Assembly: GCA_022478985.1 (NCBI GenBank)
Contig: JAKSZP010009527.1
Location: 1 to 64,000 of the forward strand
Origin: Massospora cicadina
Taxonomy: Eukaryota; Entomophthoromycota; Entomophthoromycetes; Entomophthorales; Entomophthoraceae
Length of the DNA: 64,000 nucleotides
Direction of reading: 5' to 3'
Below the pieces are notes generated by a model, which was not told where the DNA came from, did not search any database, and saw only the letters and a program-made list of their open reading frames with translations. Positions 1-10,720 of this stretch are shown here, in pieces. Both the position numbers and the translations under genes were made by a program. The stretch's first letter is position 1. Each line of letters starts with the position of its first letter.

Positions 1-2
1 TC

Positions 3-880
3 CATCGTTGTTCCAACCAAACCTTCAATGTCATCAGTATTGACATGGTGGGTCCCCTCCTCACTGGTCTACATGGTCTTAAGTATATTATTCTTGCCAT
101 AGACCATCTGACTAAGTGGGTCGAGGCGATCTCAGTTCCTGCAGCCACGGCTAAAGCTACTGCCTTGTTCCTTGTTCGCTCCATTTTCACCCAGTATGGG
201 TGCCCCTAGACCTTGCTCTCGGACACTGGTTTAAACTTCACCTCCCAGGTAGTACAGGAGCTAACTTCGTTATTTGGAACTACCCAGAGTTTCGCTGCTC
301 CCTACCACCCTTCTACTAATGGGGCGGTAGAAAGGGCTAACGGAACTCTTGTCTCCATCCTGAAAAAGTTGGCCACCTAAGATCCTGGCCGCTAAAACCA
401 TTATTTGCCCAGCGCCCTGCTTGCATACTGAGTGAGCTACCACCGTGTTATCAAATGTCCCCATTCAAAGCCCTGTATGGGTGGGCCCCATGACTACCCA
501 GTAGCATCCAGCCCCTGTTTGGAGCCTCCACTCTCAAGAACGCCGATTTAAATATGAGGGCCCTTGCTGATGAAATTGTCCTGCTCCAAGCCCAAGCCAC
601 TCAAGGTATTGTTATCACCACTGGAAGAGAGACATCCTGATCAAATCTCAGATGACCCTCCTTACCAGAATTTCAACTAGGTGACCTCATTCTCTTTTAA
701 CATCATTGACCTGGAGGCTGACAGAACAAGCTTGATGTACTGTGGTCTGGGCCCTACAAAGTGATAAAAAGGTGAATTCTGAATACTCCATAGCCAATAC
801 CAAGCAAGGGACTGTTGTAAACCGAGTGCATGGTAAGTTCCTCCAGCCGTACTTCCCCCTCTGATAGGATCTTGAAGGGG
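3..880 (+). pseudogene. Element A: gypsy integrase core, 3' part of pol (truncated by window start)
   Basis: Frame 3 reads an integrase catalytic core. The first Asp is in ISIDMVGPL, the second in LSDTG at about 220, and the catalytic Glu in NGAVERANGTL at about 325-355. Between them sits AIDHLTKWVEA, a strong Ty3/gypsy signature. A stop interrupts the frame after YGCP, another follows at LAT, and the C-terminal part is further shifted. The pol end reads about LQPYFPL followed by stops near 860. The protein would join element cDNA to chromosomal DNA. It resembles the integrases of elements G and H in this window. The N-terminal part lies outside the window. Confidence 0.85.
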
Positions 881-884
881 GCCT

Positions 885-1299
885 TGTCAGGATTTGAGAG
901 AAAAATCATCTCAAATTACCGTCTTCCAAATCTGGCCATACTGAATCGGTTGTCAATTTCAGCCAAGACAAAACTTTTTCTGGATCAACCTTACCTAGTA
1001 CTGAGTCACGTGGAGCGGGCTTTTCACCTTCTCAGTCAGGTGAGCGACAATATCCATTGAGGACGCCCTCAAGGAGGCCTTTCTGGAAGGTTAGTAAAGA
1101 TCCTGATTGGATGAGGCTCCGAAGATCCTGAAGGCATTGGGTCCCCACGCACCCTATAAATATTGAAGAATTTTGAATTAATAAAATATTTGATAAACTA
1201 ACCTTGATTTTTCTGTTTCCTCTTTGGTGCTCATTTCCAATTTTCCAGCTTCAAGCCACCGCGAAACCTGGCGCCAGTCAAAAGAACTGTAGCGCCAAC
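885..1299 (+). repeat. Element A 3' LTR (probable)
   Basis: A purine run (cttgaaggggg) directly precedes TGTCAGGATTTG, the expected polypurine tract plus TG start. A TATA-like cctataaatat lies near 1,150 and AT-rich polyadenylation-like sequence follows. The right edge is set only by the start of element B's repeat, so the 3' limit is uncertain. No partner LTR is in the window. Confidence 0.5.
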
Positions 1300-1301
1300 A
1301 G

Positions 1302-1603
1302 AGGTCTTGTGCTACATTCACCAAACAATTTTACAGATAATCTGGTTAGCACCTCATTCACCATTGGTTCACCCAGGTTCCCTCCATCCTGGGATGCTTA
1401 CCATTTTCCCTTTTGTGCACCGCATCATAATTGGTGGTGTTTTTGCTTTAATAATCGCACTTTTCCCTATAATTTATTATTGCTCCAGCCTCCTCTGCTG
1501 AGCTCTAGTAACTTTGGTTCTAATGACTAGTTTCCATGCGTTGGCTCTGTGCACCAAGCACCTCCACACTGGAAACAGGAGAGTTATAGACACTCTCTTT
1601 ACA
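1302..1603 (+). repeat. Element B 5' LTR
   Basis: This is a direct repeat of 6,463-6,763 with high identity, for example the shared stretches ccaggttccctccatcctgg and cctccacactggaaacagga. The copy ends in aca. The matching copy ends in aaa. Confidence 0.85.
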
Positions 1604-2216
1604 TTAGTCAACTGACCTCCTCTTAAATTTATGTGCAAGAACTTTTTCCATGTGGAACTTTTTACAAAGTGGAAACAGTATTCGCTGGCTGTGGGCTTCA
1701 GCTGTGGTTAGTCGCACCGCTATATCCTCTTTTCCCAAAGGCGTGGAGCAACTCAGCGTTATTATGGTTGCCTACAATTGGAAAGTATCCACCCTTCATG
1801 CTTGTACCTGGTGGATACAGACTCTTCAAGGTCCAAAAGTCAAGATTCCCCGACTTTCCACCAAAATTAGCAATTTCAATTTAAATAAACGAATTTTACA
1901 TCGCCAGTGAATTCAGACAATGCTGGTGGAATTGGCGCAGATGGGCCTGGGGGTGTTGGCCTTGGATAACTTCGGGCCTTCCATTGCAGTTGGGGAATTA
2001 TGGTCGTTTGCATCTAAAAAAGCGTTTTATGACGAAAATCTTATCTAAACCTCTGAGCCGTCTATTAGCTTTTATGGATGGATGATACCCTATTCCAGTA
2101 TATCAAACAACACCTGAGAACCCTCGTTTGGCCCCTACCATGATCCTTGGCACTCAGTAAGTGTAGAAAGAACTTCGTTTTAAATATGATAAAGTATATG
2201 CACCTGCAGAAGGCAT
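1604..2216 (+). pseudogene. Element B leader and possible gag remnant
   Basis: Two overlapping short open frames exist (1,633-1,884 and 1,650-1,910), but neither shows a capsid signature or CCHC zinc knuckle. The position between 5' LTR and protease is where leader and gag belong. The stretch is much shorter than a usual gag. I see nothing else that I can name. Confidence 0.3.
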
Positions 2217-2705
2217 GTGGGGTTTGTGGCCTCAGTAGCAAGAGTGGCCAACTATCCCTCCCCCTTCTATGAATCCAAAACAGACCTTGATGGTGTGCTA
2301 GTGCCAGAGGATGAATTTGTTGGTGATGTTCTGGCGCTGTCTGTTATCAATCAAGACCATTTGGGGTTTTTACTGTCTGCTACCCTTTCATCCCCTTTAG
2401 GGAAATTCAGCACTACTGTACTGGTGGATACTGGGCCTCTAATAACTTTATGGACCAAAGCCTAGCTAACTAACTTGAGCAGAGTTACTTTCCAGGTGGT
2501 ATGGTTAGGGGAGGGGCGTCCCAAGGTATTCCCAATCTGAATATTATGGGGACAGTGGGCTATAATATTGGCAAGTACCACTTGTCCAATCACTTCTAGG
2601 ATGTCAAAAACCTCTTGTTCCCTATCATTTTGGGAGTCGAGTGGTGGCGGAAGTTTGGCGTTAAAACCAACTTGAAAGAAAATACCCTTTTCATAACATT
2701 AAAAA
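2217..2705 (+). pseudogene. Element B aspartic protease region
   Basis: The frame 2,217-2,465 ends with TTVLVDTGPLITLW, matching the active-site loop of gypsy proteases (LVDTGA.xNF): the catalytic D-T-G is kept, the following Ala is Pro. About 60 codons later a second frame reads PIILGVEWWRKFGV, the usual ILGxxWL flap and helix motif. A frameshift and stop lie between them (about 2,465-2,615). The enzyme would cleave the Gag-Pol polyprotein. Upstream zinc-knuckle sequence is not seen. Confidence 0.75.
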
Positions 2706-2716
2706 ATGGTTGCACC

Positions 2717-2767
2717 ACATCGATGAATCCCCCCCTTGGGTTGGGACCATCTAGTACTAAAAAAAAG
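2717..2767 (+). mobile_element. 51-bp 5'-truncated LINE insertion (K-family 3' end) inside element B
   Basis: These 51 bases match the last bases of LINE K on its own strand (complement of 52,382-52,431), including catcgatgaatcccccc, ttgggttgggaccat, tagtact and the terminal A run. They are flanked by the 12-bp direct repeat aatggttgcacc (2,705-2,716 and 2,768-2,779). Insert plus one duplication is 63 bp, so the host frame is preserved; the amino acids KNGCT appear twice. This is an extreme 5' truncation by target-primed reverse transcription. Confidence 0.9.
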
Positions 2768-2939
2768 AATGGTTGCACCGTAGTTGTTCCTTTGACTAAG
2801 GCTGACACGCAGGCCAGCTTGCCCCACTGGCTCCACCTTTACCCTTATAGCCTTTCCCCTTTGCTGAAGCCCTCAGTGGAAGTTACTATACCTTCTTGCT
2901 TGGAGGGTTTGTAATCCTCTTTTGATGAAGCATTCGCCA

Positions 2940-3640
2940 ATGCACTCCCTGAGCACTCCGAGTTTGATTGTGACTTTAAGATCACTGTGGATCTGGTGCA
3001 TATATCTTCCCCCATTTATCCATTGACTGTCCGGGAGGAAGAGGCGTTAGATGTGTGGGTGAAGGAACAGTTAGCCATGGGTGCAATTTTCCAGCGATCC
3101 TCCCCTATATGCTCCCCACTTTACTTTGTTGAGAAGTCTGATTGTACTTTACGCCCATTCATAGACTATGGGAACCTCAACAATGTCACTGCACCTGATC
3201 TACATCCCATCCCTTTAGATTCTAGGATTGCACGCTATGTGGAGAAGGCTAAGGTCTTCCCCAAGCTGGATTGCCTAAATGTGTTCAATCAAATTCGGAT
3301 TAAAAAAGGGCAAGAGTGGTTAACCACATTCTGTACCAGAAAAGGGATCTTCCAGTTTTGGGTCATGCCTTTGGGCTTAAGAATGCACCTGGTATCTTTC
3401 AACGCCGCATTGATACAGCGTTGGGGGACTTTTTAGGGGATGTGCAGTTGCCTACATGGATGATATCCTGGTGTTTTCCCCTGATCTGGAGTCCCATGCA
3501 GTTCACTTTCGGCAAGTGGTGGAGAGGTTAAAGGCAGCCAGCCTTAAGCTGAAAATTAGCAAGTGTGAATTTTTTAAGTCCAAGATTACTTTTCTGGAAA
3601 CGTTATGCTTGACCAAGGACACGTGATAACTCCAGACAAG
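2940..3640 (+). pseudogene. Element B reverse transcriptase
   Basis: Frame 2,987-3,436 carries RT motifs in order: LRPFIDYGNLNNVT (motif A approach), FPKLDCLNVFNQIRI with the first catalytic Asp, and FQFWVMPLGL. The downstream frame reads GLKNAPGIFQRRIDTAL. After another shift, VAYMDDILVFS is read at about 3,447-3,480, with the catalytic YMDD box intact at 3,453-3,464. The thumb-side LKISKCEFFKSKITFL follows. Two frameshifts break it. It would copy element RNA into cDNA. Confidence 0.9.
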
Positions 3641-3657
3641 GAGAAGGCTATTTGTGA

Positions 3658-4300
3658 GTGGCCCACCCCCACCTCAGGCATAGTATTAAGGAGCTTTTTG
3701 GGGACGTGTACGTCATCAAGAAGTTCACGCCCTATCTTTCTGAGGTGGTAGCACCCTTATATAAAGCAAGTGGTGCCAAGGTGCATCAGTTGTCCCCCAT
3801 TTTAAAGAATGCTTTCCAAGCAGTGAAATGCACCCTGTTGTCCACAACTGTCCTTCACCATGTCGACCCTTCAAAGTAGTTCATTGTGTTCACTGATGCC
3901 TACAACTTCGTCATAGCAGCTACCTTGTTACAAGTAGGCAAAGATGGGATAGAGCATCCAGTGGGATATTTTCTAGGAAAATGTCTCTGCCTGAGTTGAA
4001 TTACACTATCTATGACAAGGAGTACTAGCAGTGGTGGAGGTGCTGACATTTTAGCTTCATCACTTGCATGGCTCTACCCAACCATTCTGCATACGTACAG
4101 ATCACCGTGCTATGCTGTACTACCGCGCCCCTCATGTCCTAACCCCACGGATGACCTGGTGGCATGAGACCCTTGCCCAATTTGCCCTTTCTTATGAATT
4201 CACCAAGGGCAAGGATGATGGTTTGATGGATGGTTTAAGCCTCAACCCTGCTTTGGCTCCTGATCCAAAGGAGGTAGAAGTCCACAACACACAGGTGATT
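3658..4300 (+). pseudogene. Element B RT connection and RNase H
   Basis: The connection part reads ELFGDVYVIKKFTPYLSEVV (3,690-3,750). RNase H starts at about 3,880 with FIVFTDAYNFVIAATLLQVG, holding the first catalytic Asp. It continues in shifted frames to HGSTQPFCIRTDHRAMLYY (4,064-) and ends with KGKDDGLMDGLSLNP, the usual KxNxVADALSR close of the gypsy RNase H. Stops occur at 3,880 and near 4,020. It would degrade RNA in the RNA:DNA hybrid. Confidence 0.82.
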
Positions 4301-4391
4301 ACTCATCCAAAATAAAATTCTGTCGCAACTTCCCTCTTACCTGGCCAACGGGTCAGAGCTTGCACCTCTGGAAAACACGGAGGAATATGGT

Positions 4392-5620
4392 ATGTTCAGA
4401 AAGGTTGTCCTTTCTCAGCTGCTGTCAGCCGAACATACTATGGTACTTAATAAGAGCGCTGTAAATCAAGAGGACCTATCCAGAGGTTATCATGTAAAGG
4501 ATGAAATGACGTGGTTTCAGGGGCGCCTTAGAGTACCTGCTGGAATACTGCGCCCGGAAATTAACTGGGACCATCATGATGGAATCACAACTGGTCATCC
4601 TGGGAAAACAAAAACCTTGATGTTGATATATCGCACCTACAATTGGAAGGGCTTGCCTGCTCAGGTGAGGCGATATTGAGAAGAGTGCCTGGTATGCAAC
4701 CAGATGAAACCCAATCTTCAACCCTTAGTGTGGTTGTTTGTACCATTCCAAAATGCTGATGGGCCCTGGACTTCCCTCTCAGTTGATTTCATTGTGGAAC
4801 TACCTGTCTCTGATGGTTATGATGCCATCATGGTGGTTGTGGACCATTTTACGAAGTTCTCCCACTTCATTCCTTGCAGAACTACAATAATTGGGGCTGA
4901 AATGGCTAGGCTCTTTGTCACGCATGTGTTTGCACTTCATGGGGTTCCAAAGAGATTATCAGTGACCGGGGACCCCAGTCTACCTCTGTCTTTTGGGAAG
5001 AGTTGTGTAAGAATCTTCAGATTTGCCCCTACCGTTTGACTGCCTTCACCCTCAATCAGATTGGCATAATGAACGAGTTAACCAGTGCTTGGAGCAGTTC
5101 CTGCGGTGTTTCACCGCCGCGGATTCATTCAGATTGGGCTTCCCACCTTCCTATGGCCCAATTTATTTACAACAACACGTTGCATTCATTGATCAGTTGT
5201 TCCCCTTTTTGCGCCAGCCATGGTTTAACCCCACCTTTAACTTGATGCACAGCTGTGGGTCTAAGGTTGAAGCGGTGGTGGACTTTGACAAGACAATCAA
5301 GAAGGTCCACAAGGTGGTTTCCACAAGCTTGGAGGCGGCAATGAAAGTGTATAAGGAGAACGCTAATGGGAATTGCTGAGTGGGTCCTGCGTACAAGGAA
5401 GAGGATCCCATGATGCTTGATGCTCGTAACATCCCTATCAAGCAGCCATGAAAGAAGCCGGAAAAAGAAAATTGGCCCTTACCGCGTTGTTAAAAAGGTG
5501 GGCCATGCCCCATACCAGTTAAATCTTCCTTTTTCATTTCTGATCTTCTCTGTCTTTCATGAGAGCAAATTGAAGTTATTTAAGGGCCCCCACCAGAGAC
5601 TCCTGAGGCCTATCTCGTGA
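4392..5620 (+). pseudogene. Element B integrase with HHCC and GPY/F modules
   Basis: The zinc-binding HHCC region includes HHDGITTGHPGKTKT and EECLVCNQMK (4,560-4,710). The core has SVDFIVELP with the first Asp (4,775-), VVVDHFTKFSHFIP, and ISDRGPQST with the second Asp at about 4,960 in a shifted frame. HPQSDWHNERVNQCLEQFL at about 5,045 holds the catalytic Glu. The C-terminal GPY/F module reads IGPYRVVKKVGHAPYQLNLP (5,480-5,540) and FHESKLKLFKG. At least three frameshifts break the frame. It leads straight into the chromodomain. Confidence 0.88.
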
Positions 5621-5639
5621 AAGGGGCGCCAGAGTTGTG

Positions 5640-5800
5640 TGTGGACGAAATAGCTGCCTCACGTCATGTTTAAAGAAGACTTGAGTACCTGGTATCCTGG
5701 AAGGGTTTTGATGCTGCAGAAAACAGTTTGGTTCTAGAACATGAATGTGTGAATGCTCAAGATCTGATTGAAGCCTTCCACAAGCGCTTCCCTCAGGCTG
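5640..5800 (+). pseudogene. Element B chromodomain
   Basis: After VDEIAASRHV and a stop, the frame reads EYLVSWKGFDAAENSLVLEH and NAQDLIEAFHKRFPQ. This is the chromodomain pattern YLVKWKGY...W.....L..A..LI..F. The usual Trp after the acidic turn is replaced by Leu (NSLV for ATWE). The domain identifies B as a chromovirus. In this family it is thought to direct integration to modified chromatin. Confidence 0.85.
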
Positions 5801-6282
5801 CTGGATCTCAATCCAAACCGACCATTGCCGCCATGAAGTTGGCCCCAGCCCACAAGAGCTTTTCCCTTGCGCAAGCCCCTGGAGGGGGGGTTGAGCCCCG
5901 TCAGGAGGAGAGGGTAATATTATGGTTAAATGACATCATAGTGGGGACCAACCTTAAGGATAAGGCTGTGCGCCAGGAGGCCCAGAAGGTGAAGCTCCAG
6001 GCCCTCCCTGACCTCAGTCATACATTAGACTAACGATGGGTCTGGGTTAAATATACCCAGGTTGGTACTAGTGAGGTGCCAGATTCCCAGCCCCTTACAT
6101 TGGCCAATGCATTAAAATGGACGGTTTACTTAATAAACGCAGACAGTTCCATTCAGTTAGTTGAGGAACAGGGTTTCAAAACCCATTCCATTTACAAAAC
6201 CAACGCATTCAGGTCAGATCCAAATTCAATCATTTACTCGAGTGAAGTCAGTTTTGGCGTATTTGATCAATTTGTATGGTAG
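5801..6282 (+). other. Element B extra coding-like tail after the chromodomain
   Basis: Frame 5,728-6,033 runs on about 80 codons past the chromodomain, and a second frame, 6,076-6,282, follows. Readable pieces include ILWLNDIIVGTNLKDKAVRQ and PLTLANALKWTVYLINADSS. I recognise no family. Chromovirus pol normally stops shortly after the chromodomain, so this is either a C-terminal extension or chance reading frame in the element's 3' untranslated region. Confidence 0.3.
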
Positions 6283-6462
6283 TGTGTACCTATTGGTGGT
6301 TTGGTGCTTGGGCCCACTTCAGCGAACCCTGTAATTCCCTAACTTAGTTCTGTTTCCCATGACCAACACTCCTTATTGGTTCACTTCCCAATAAATTTTC
6401 CCCGTTTTACCATTTTTATTAAATGCTATTCTGAATGATCCTGTGTGTTGACCCCTTTGAGG

Positions 6463-6763
6463 AGGTCTCACGATACATATACCAAACAATCTTACAGATG
6501 ATTTGGTTAGCCCCTCATGCACCGTTGTTTCGCCAGGTTCCCTCCATCCTGGGATGCTTACCATTTTTTCTTTTGTGCACTTCATCATTTTTGGTGGTGT
6601 TTTTGTTTTAATAATCGCACTTTTCCCTATAAGTTATTATTGCTCCAGCCTCCTCTGCTGAGCTCTAGTAACTTTGGTTCTAATGACTAGTTTCCATTCG
6701 TTGGCTCTGTGCACTAAGCACCTCCACACTGGAAACAGGAGAGTTATAGACACTCTTTTTAAA
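6463..6763 (+). repeat. Element B 3' LTR
   Basis: Direct repeat of 1,302-1,603. The left edge begins in shared gaggtct. Differences between copies include many transitions, for example tgtg versus cacg at the start. Confidence 0.85.
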
Positions 6764-7020
6764 CCAAAGGCCAAAATACAGCTGGGATTGGGGGAGAACA
6801 AGTGGGTTGTGAGGCACTGCCTGGGCACGTGCCAGGTGGATGGCAAGATCCTAGGGCAGAATGAATTTACCTGATGATTTAGGGGGACTGGAAGAACAAG
6901 TACAAGCGCATTTTCCCATCAGACAGAAAACACAAGGTGGGGATTTGCCACTTCCCCACATGGGAGCAGCTGGCAGATAACTCTGAGGACATTGAGGAGT
7001 TAACGGTGATGTTGGCTTAG
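6764..7020 (+). other. Unassigned coding-like stretch next to element B
   Basis: Immediately after the 3' LTR the plus strand reads KPKAKIQLGLGENKWVVRHC and on to QNEFT, then two stops. A shifted frame then reads GDWKNKYKRIFPSDRKHKVG, ICHFPTWEQLADNSEDIEEL and a stop at about 7,019. The amino-acid composition looks protein-like (charged and aromatic residues, few stops), but I recognise no domain. It may be the flank into which B inserted, or a piece of another element. Confidence 0.3.
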
Positions 7021-7045
7021 GCTAGTAGGCTCTTTTTTCCTTTTT

Positions 7046-7086
7046 TCAATCAAAATCACTCGGAAGTTACTCTGAGCAGAAAGAAG
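7046..7086 (-). repeat. Orphan LINE 5'-end sequence
   Basis: Read on the minus strand, about 40 bases (cttctttctgctcagagtaa followed by cttccgagtgattttgattg) resemble the first bases of LINE K (58,855 leftward) and LINE N (62,267 leftward). Shared features are ctgctcag/ctgctaag and cacttttcgaaaatcaattc-like sequence. No ORF1 follows on the left. Confidence 0.4.
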
Positions 7087-8506
7087 GTCTGTTTTCATAC
7101 AACTAGCACTATTCTTTATTCATATTAGAAAGTCACATAACCTGTACAGTCGAATTATAAAGAATATAAAGGCTATAATTTCTTGATCTTAGGTAATTCT
7201 TTTTTTAATGCTAAGTTTAAAGTTAGTTTTAATAGGTGTAGAGAGAGTGTTGATGGCAGGGATAGGAGTAGGCTCAGAAATCTTAGTCTCAGCATAGTTC
7301 TGAGGATCCTACTGGCTCAATTGTCTGTGCAACGCTTTCTAAGATTTATAAATTCTCCCAAATTTTGACTTAATGAAGCAACAGTAGTTCTGAGGTTTAG
7401 TTGTTGCTTAAAGGCTTGAATCTTTGCATACCATATTAGGAGTTGGTTCTTGAAACTATTCAGACGAGTCTAATAACTGTTACAGATGTGTTCAAGTTGA
7501 TTGAGGCTACCATTAGTCGCCCTTACGGAGGGTTTAAGATTGATCATATCTGACAAGGCATTTAGCGATACTTTTAGTATTCAATAAGGCTACATCTAGC
7601 GGATATTGAACCCTCGGGTTACTTTTATTATCTAATCCCATAAAGATATAATTGCAACTAGGATGACTTGCTTCTAAGACTTGTTCAGATCAGTAAGTAG
7701 GAATCAAGGAACCATATTACCCTTGGGCCAAGGGGACCTTCAGACCCTTCTATACCAGTTCACTTTAATGACTAGCTAATTCTTGATAGCGCTAAAGTAA
7801 CACAAAGAAGGGCTTCAATTTGGTCAAGTTGGTGACGCCAAGAAAATTTGAGTAGTAGTACGTTATGGTAGATCTAGCCCTCAATTTAAACACAAATATA
7901 AAGTATAATATAGCAAGCTATCTCTAGACTTTATAATAATCCTCAATTGCCTACAATGACATCCTTTTTAACATGGACAAAAAAGGAGGTGGCATTTTAG
8001 ATAAGTTTATTATTTAAATGTAAGACTTGCTTAGTACCAGCTGTCAAGCTACTTTGTGATGCATTTCTACTAATTGGTAGATATGGTGAGTAGCTGGTTG
8101 GACAAAACTCAGGAGGTTCTTTGACTTCAAGGGTCAATTCTTGAGGACAGTTGGTCCAAGGAAAATATGTCCCACATTTTAGAAGGTATGGTAGAAGCTC
8201 ATGTTTGACTGATATGACCTATTGCAGAATAATTCTGTTTTTTGTAGCTGTATCATATTGTTGATCTCTCATGATGAGCTACTGCCTGCGCCAACATCAG
8301 TTAATGCTAATCCCTCCACACGCCTATGGATCCTCTGGTCAACAAAATTCCTTGTCTGAACTTCCCACGTGATCTTCATGATGAAGCCCAGAAATAATCA
8401 AGGAAATTTTATTTACTTCAGGATAAACATGCATTTTAATGCTGCAAAACTCTCACTTTATAACCCCAAATTACCCTAAAGCCCACAACGAACCAAAAGC
8501 TTTTCA
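7087..8506. other. AT-rich stretch with no identifiable gene
   Basis: I see no frame longer than about 60 codons with a recognisable motif, no tRNA fold and no LTR pair. Decayed retroelement DNA is the most likely content. Confidence 0.5.
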
Positions 8507-8983
8507 TGTTTTGACTTTTGGCAGTATTGTCTATATCCTCCGAGCTAGTTTCACAAGATAATTACCACTGAGTAATGGAACGGATGATATGAAGATCGCC
8601 AATCATTAATAGAAAACCAATTAATAATATGGAGCTATTGCCCCAAGCAACACCTTTACAATATATATATATAACGCAGACTATCTCTGCCTATGACTAA
8701 AAAACCTCCTCCTTCTCATTCTCCTGCTCAAATTTTATCCTCATTATTCTTAGTCAACCTCAACCCTTTCTCTTAGTAATCTCCTAATCATTACATTTTA
8801 GGAGTTTTTATTCCATCTCGTTGTTTCAGCAAAATTCCCTTGATTTGCTGAACTATTGGTAATTATAATCAATTCTTTTCACATCAGTATAATCTTCCAC
8901 TTAATCTCAAGGCTCACCTCAACTCATATACTATGATCCACCGTATATATATCTTATTGTCCAGTCATATTAATTTCTTGACA
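8507..8983 (-). repeat. Element C 3' LTR
   Basis: Bounded TGTTTTGAC...TTGACA (477 bp). Element D's LTR is 479 bp and similar along its length (gatatga-gatcgcc, atatggagctattgcccc, gtccagtcatat). A pyrimidine run with taa on the inner side (8,984-8,998) is the complement of the polypurine tract. Confidence 0.85.
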
Positions 8984-10220
8984 TTACCCCTCCTTGATTG
9001 GATGATAAGCTTCTATTGCTTGTATGCTTGGAGGAACTTTGCATGTTCTCAGGTGATAATCTGACCACCCACGTGTTCCTTAATGGTGTAGGCATCAATT
9101 CCAGTCTTATCATTTATTTTAAAGGCCCAGTCCAAATGTTAACGAGCTTGTTCTTCCATTATATCCATGTTGGTCGTGGAATAAGACATGATTCCTATAG
9201 TAAACTGTGGGAGTCCGATGAATCTACTTTGGTCAGCTGCCTGATCACAAAATTTCATGTCTAAGCTGGTAAAATATTCTTTTGTTTGTAGTTTGTTCAG
9301 CATCTCTGTTAAATCAGTCAAACAAACATGCAGTTCTACATTGAAAGTATTCTCCACATATAAGTAAAGCAGATAAGGTAAAGATAGATGTCTACCATAG
9401 ACAGTCGTAAAGTTCTCGCCAGTAAATGAGTGGTAGCTAATATTATATGCAAAGACAGCTGTGGGTAGGAGAGTTTTCATTCTAATGGTATATTTTACAA
9501 GCTTGTGGAGTATATTTTTAATGTTCCGTTGACCCACTTTACCTTTCCATTGGATTCAGATGGTATAGTATAGTAAGACCTTACAGATTGCCATCAGTTC
9601 GTTCAACTTGGGCAGTATATGTTATGTAAAATTGGTTCCATTGTCTGTGAGGACGAACTGCGGACAGCCATGTTGCTGTATGTCATACTCCATGATAAAC
9701 TTGGCATGTTACAGCACTCAAATCATTAATTGCCCTGGCTTTTACCCATCTTGTCAAACGATCAATTGCTGCTATTATCTACTTAGATTGGTTCTCACCA
9801 GTTGGAAAATGCCCCACTATGTCATGAGAAACAGTATACCATGCAAAAGGGGTATTAACCAACTGGTAAGTGGTCTTCTTGTAGAAAAAGCTTCCCCATT
9901 TGGCACTGCTTACAACAATTAGCCAACTCCAGCACATCATAATGCATGCTCTACCAATAGTAGCAGGAATTACATGAACTCCAACGTTTTCCGCAACCTT
10001 CAATGCCCTACCGGCCTATGTCCATCAAAGATAATCGCTGGCCTGGCGAGGGTTTTGGGAAACTCAGAGTCAATTCTCCAATCCAATTATATAGTTCCCC
10101 ATTGCATAAGAAGTTTTCCTGTCTAAGCCCGCTAACCACATTGATCACTTGCAACGGCTCATTGTGATATTTGCCCACCACCATCTTCTCATACATGATG
10201 TCATCCAAGTCTGCCAAATT
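8984..10220 (-). pseudogene. Element C integrase
   Basis: On the minus strand from about 10,217: the RNase H-integrase linker with MYEKMVVGKYHNEPLQVINV, then integrase core sequence with QFVLTDNGTNF (second Asp, near 9,650). ESNGKVKWVNGTL follows near 9,545, where the catalytic Glu is Lys and the next Arg is Trp. Then comes PTAVFAYNISYHSFTGENFT (9,440-9,480). Stops and shifts break it throughout. The Glu-to-Lys change alone should abolish strand transfer. Confidence 0.83.
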
Positions 10221-10720
10221 GGCGACCGTTGGTAGCTGTGAAAGACAGTCTAATCTTGATGTTTCTCCCCCAATTGGTGTACAATCTCAAAGTTATACAC
10301 TTGGAGCTTCAATGCTCATCGCACAAGCTGTCCTTCAGGTTCATGGAGACTTTGCAGCCAACGAAAGGATGCATGATATTCTACCACTTGAAATTTTACC
10401 TTACGTAGGTAACCTAGAATTGTTTTATTCATATATCACCTCTTAGCATTCCTGCTAAATCATGGTGTAATTCCGTTCATGACAGTTTAAGCTTCAACTA
10501 CAAAATGCGACAGGATGCTCTACGCCATCATTATCCTTCTGGGATAATACTTTTCCTACGGTGGAAAATGATGCAACTATTTGCACTATGAATTGCTTTT
10601 TGAAGTTGGAAAATTGCAAAGTGGGCGCTTGACAATGTAGTTTGAAAGTCATCAAAAGCGTTTTGATATCATTCAGGTCAGTCAAATGTAGCGTTCTTAT
10701 TCAATACCATAAAGTGCAGT
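10221..10720 (-). pseudogene. Element C RNase H
   Basis: Minus-strand frame 10,685-10,494 reads APTLQFSNFKKQFIVQIVAS and VGKVLSQKDNDGVEHPVAFC. The gypsy RNase H start (FIVQTDAS..AIGAVLSQ) has lost its catalytic Asp here (IVAS for TDAS). The remaining half is in broken frames up to 10,221. Confidence 0.75.

Larger units (their letters stand above)
1302..6763 (+). mobile_element. Element B: Ty3/gypsy chromovirus
   Basis: Two direct repeats of about 300 bp (1,302-1,603 and 6,463-6,763) enclose, in order, protease, RT, RNase H, integrase and chromodomain on the plus strand. This is the chromovirus layout. The element is decayed by frameshifts and stops. A recognisable gag capsid or zinc knuckle is missing: only about 600 bp separate the 5' LTR from the protease region, so the gag part was probably deleted. 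I could not find a convincing 5-bp target duplication, and the exact LTR starts are uncertain by about 10 bp. Confidence 0.88.

Noticed and set aside
7087..8506. Possible decayed LTR or copia element
   Set aside because: No repeat pair, polypurine tract plus TG start, or coding motif could be shown; left unassigned.
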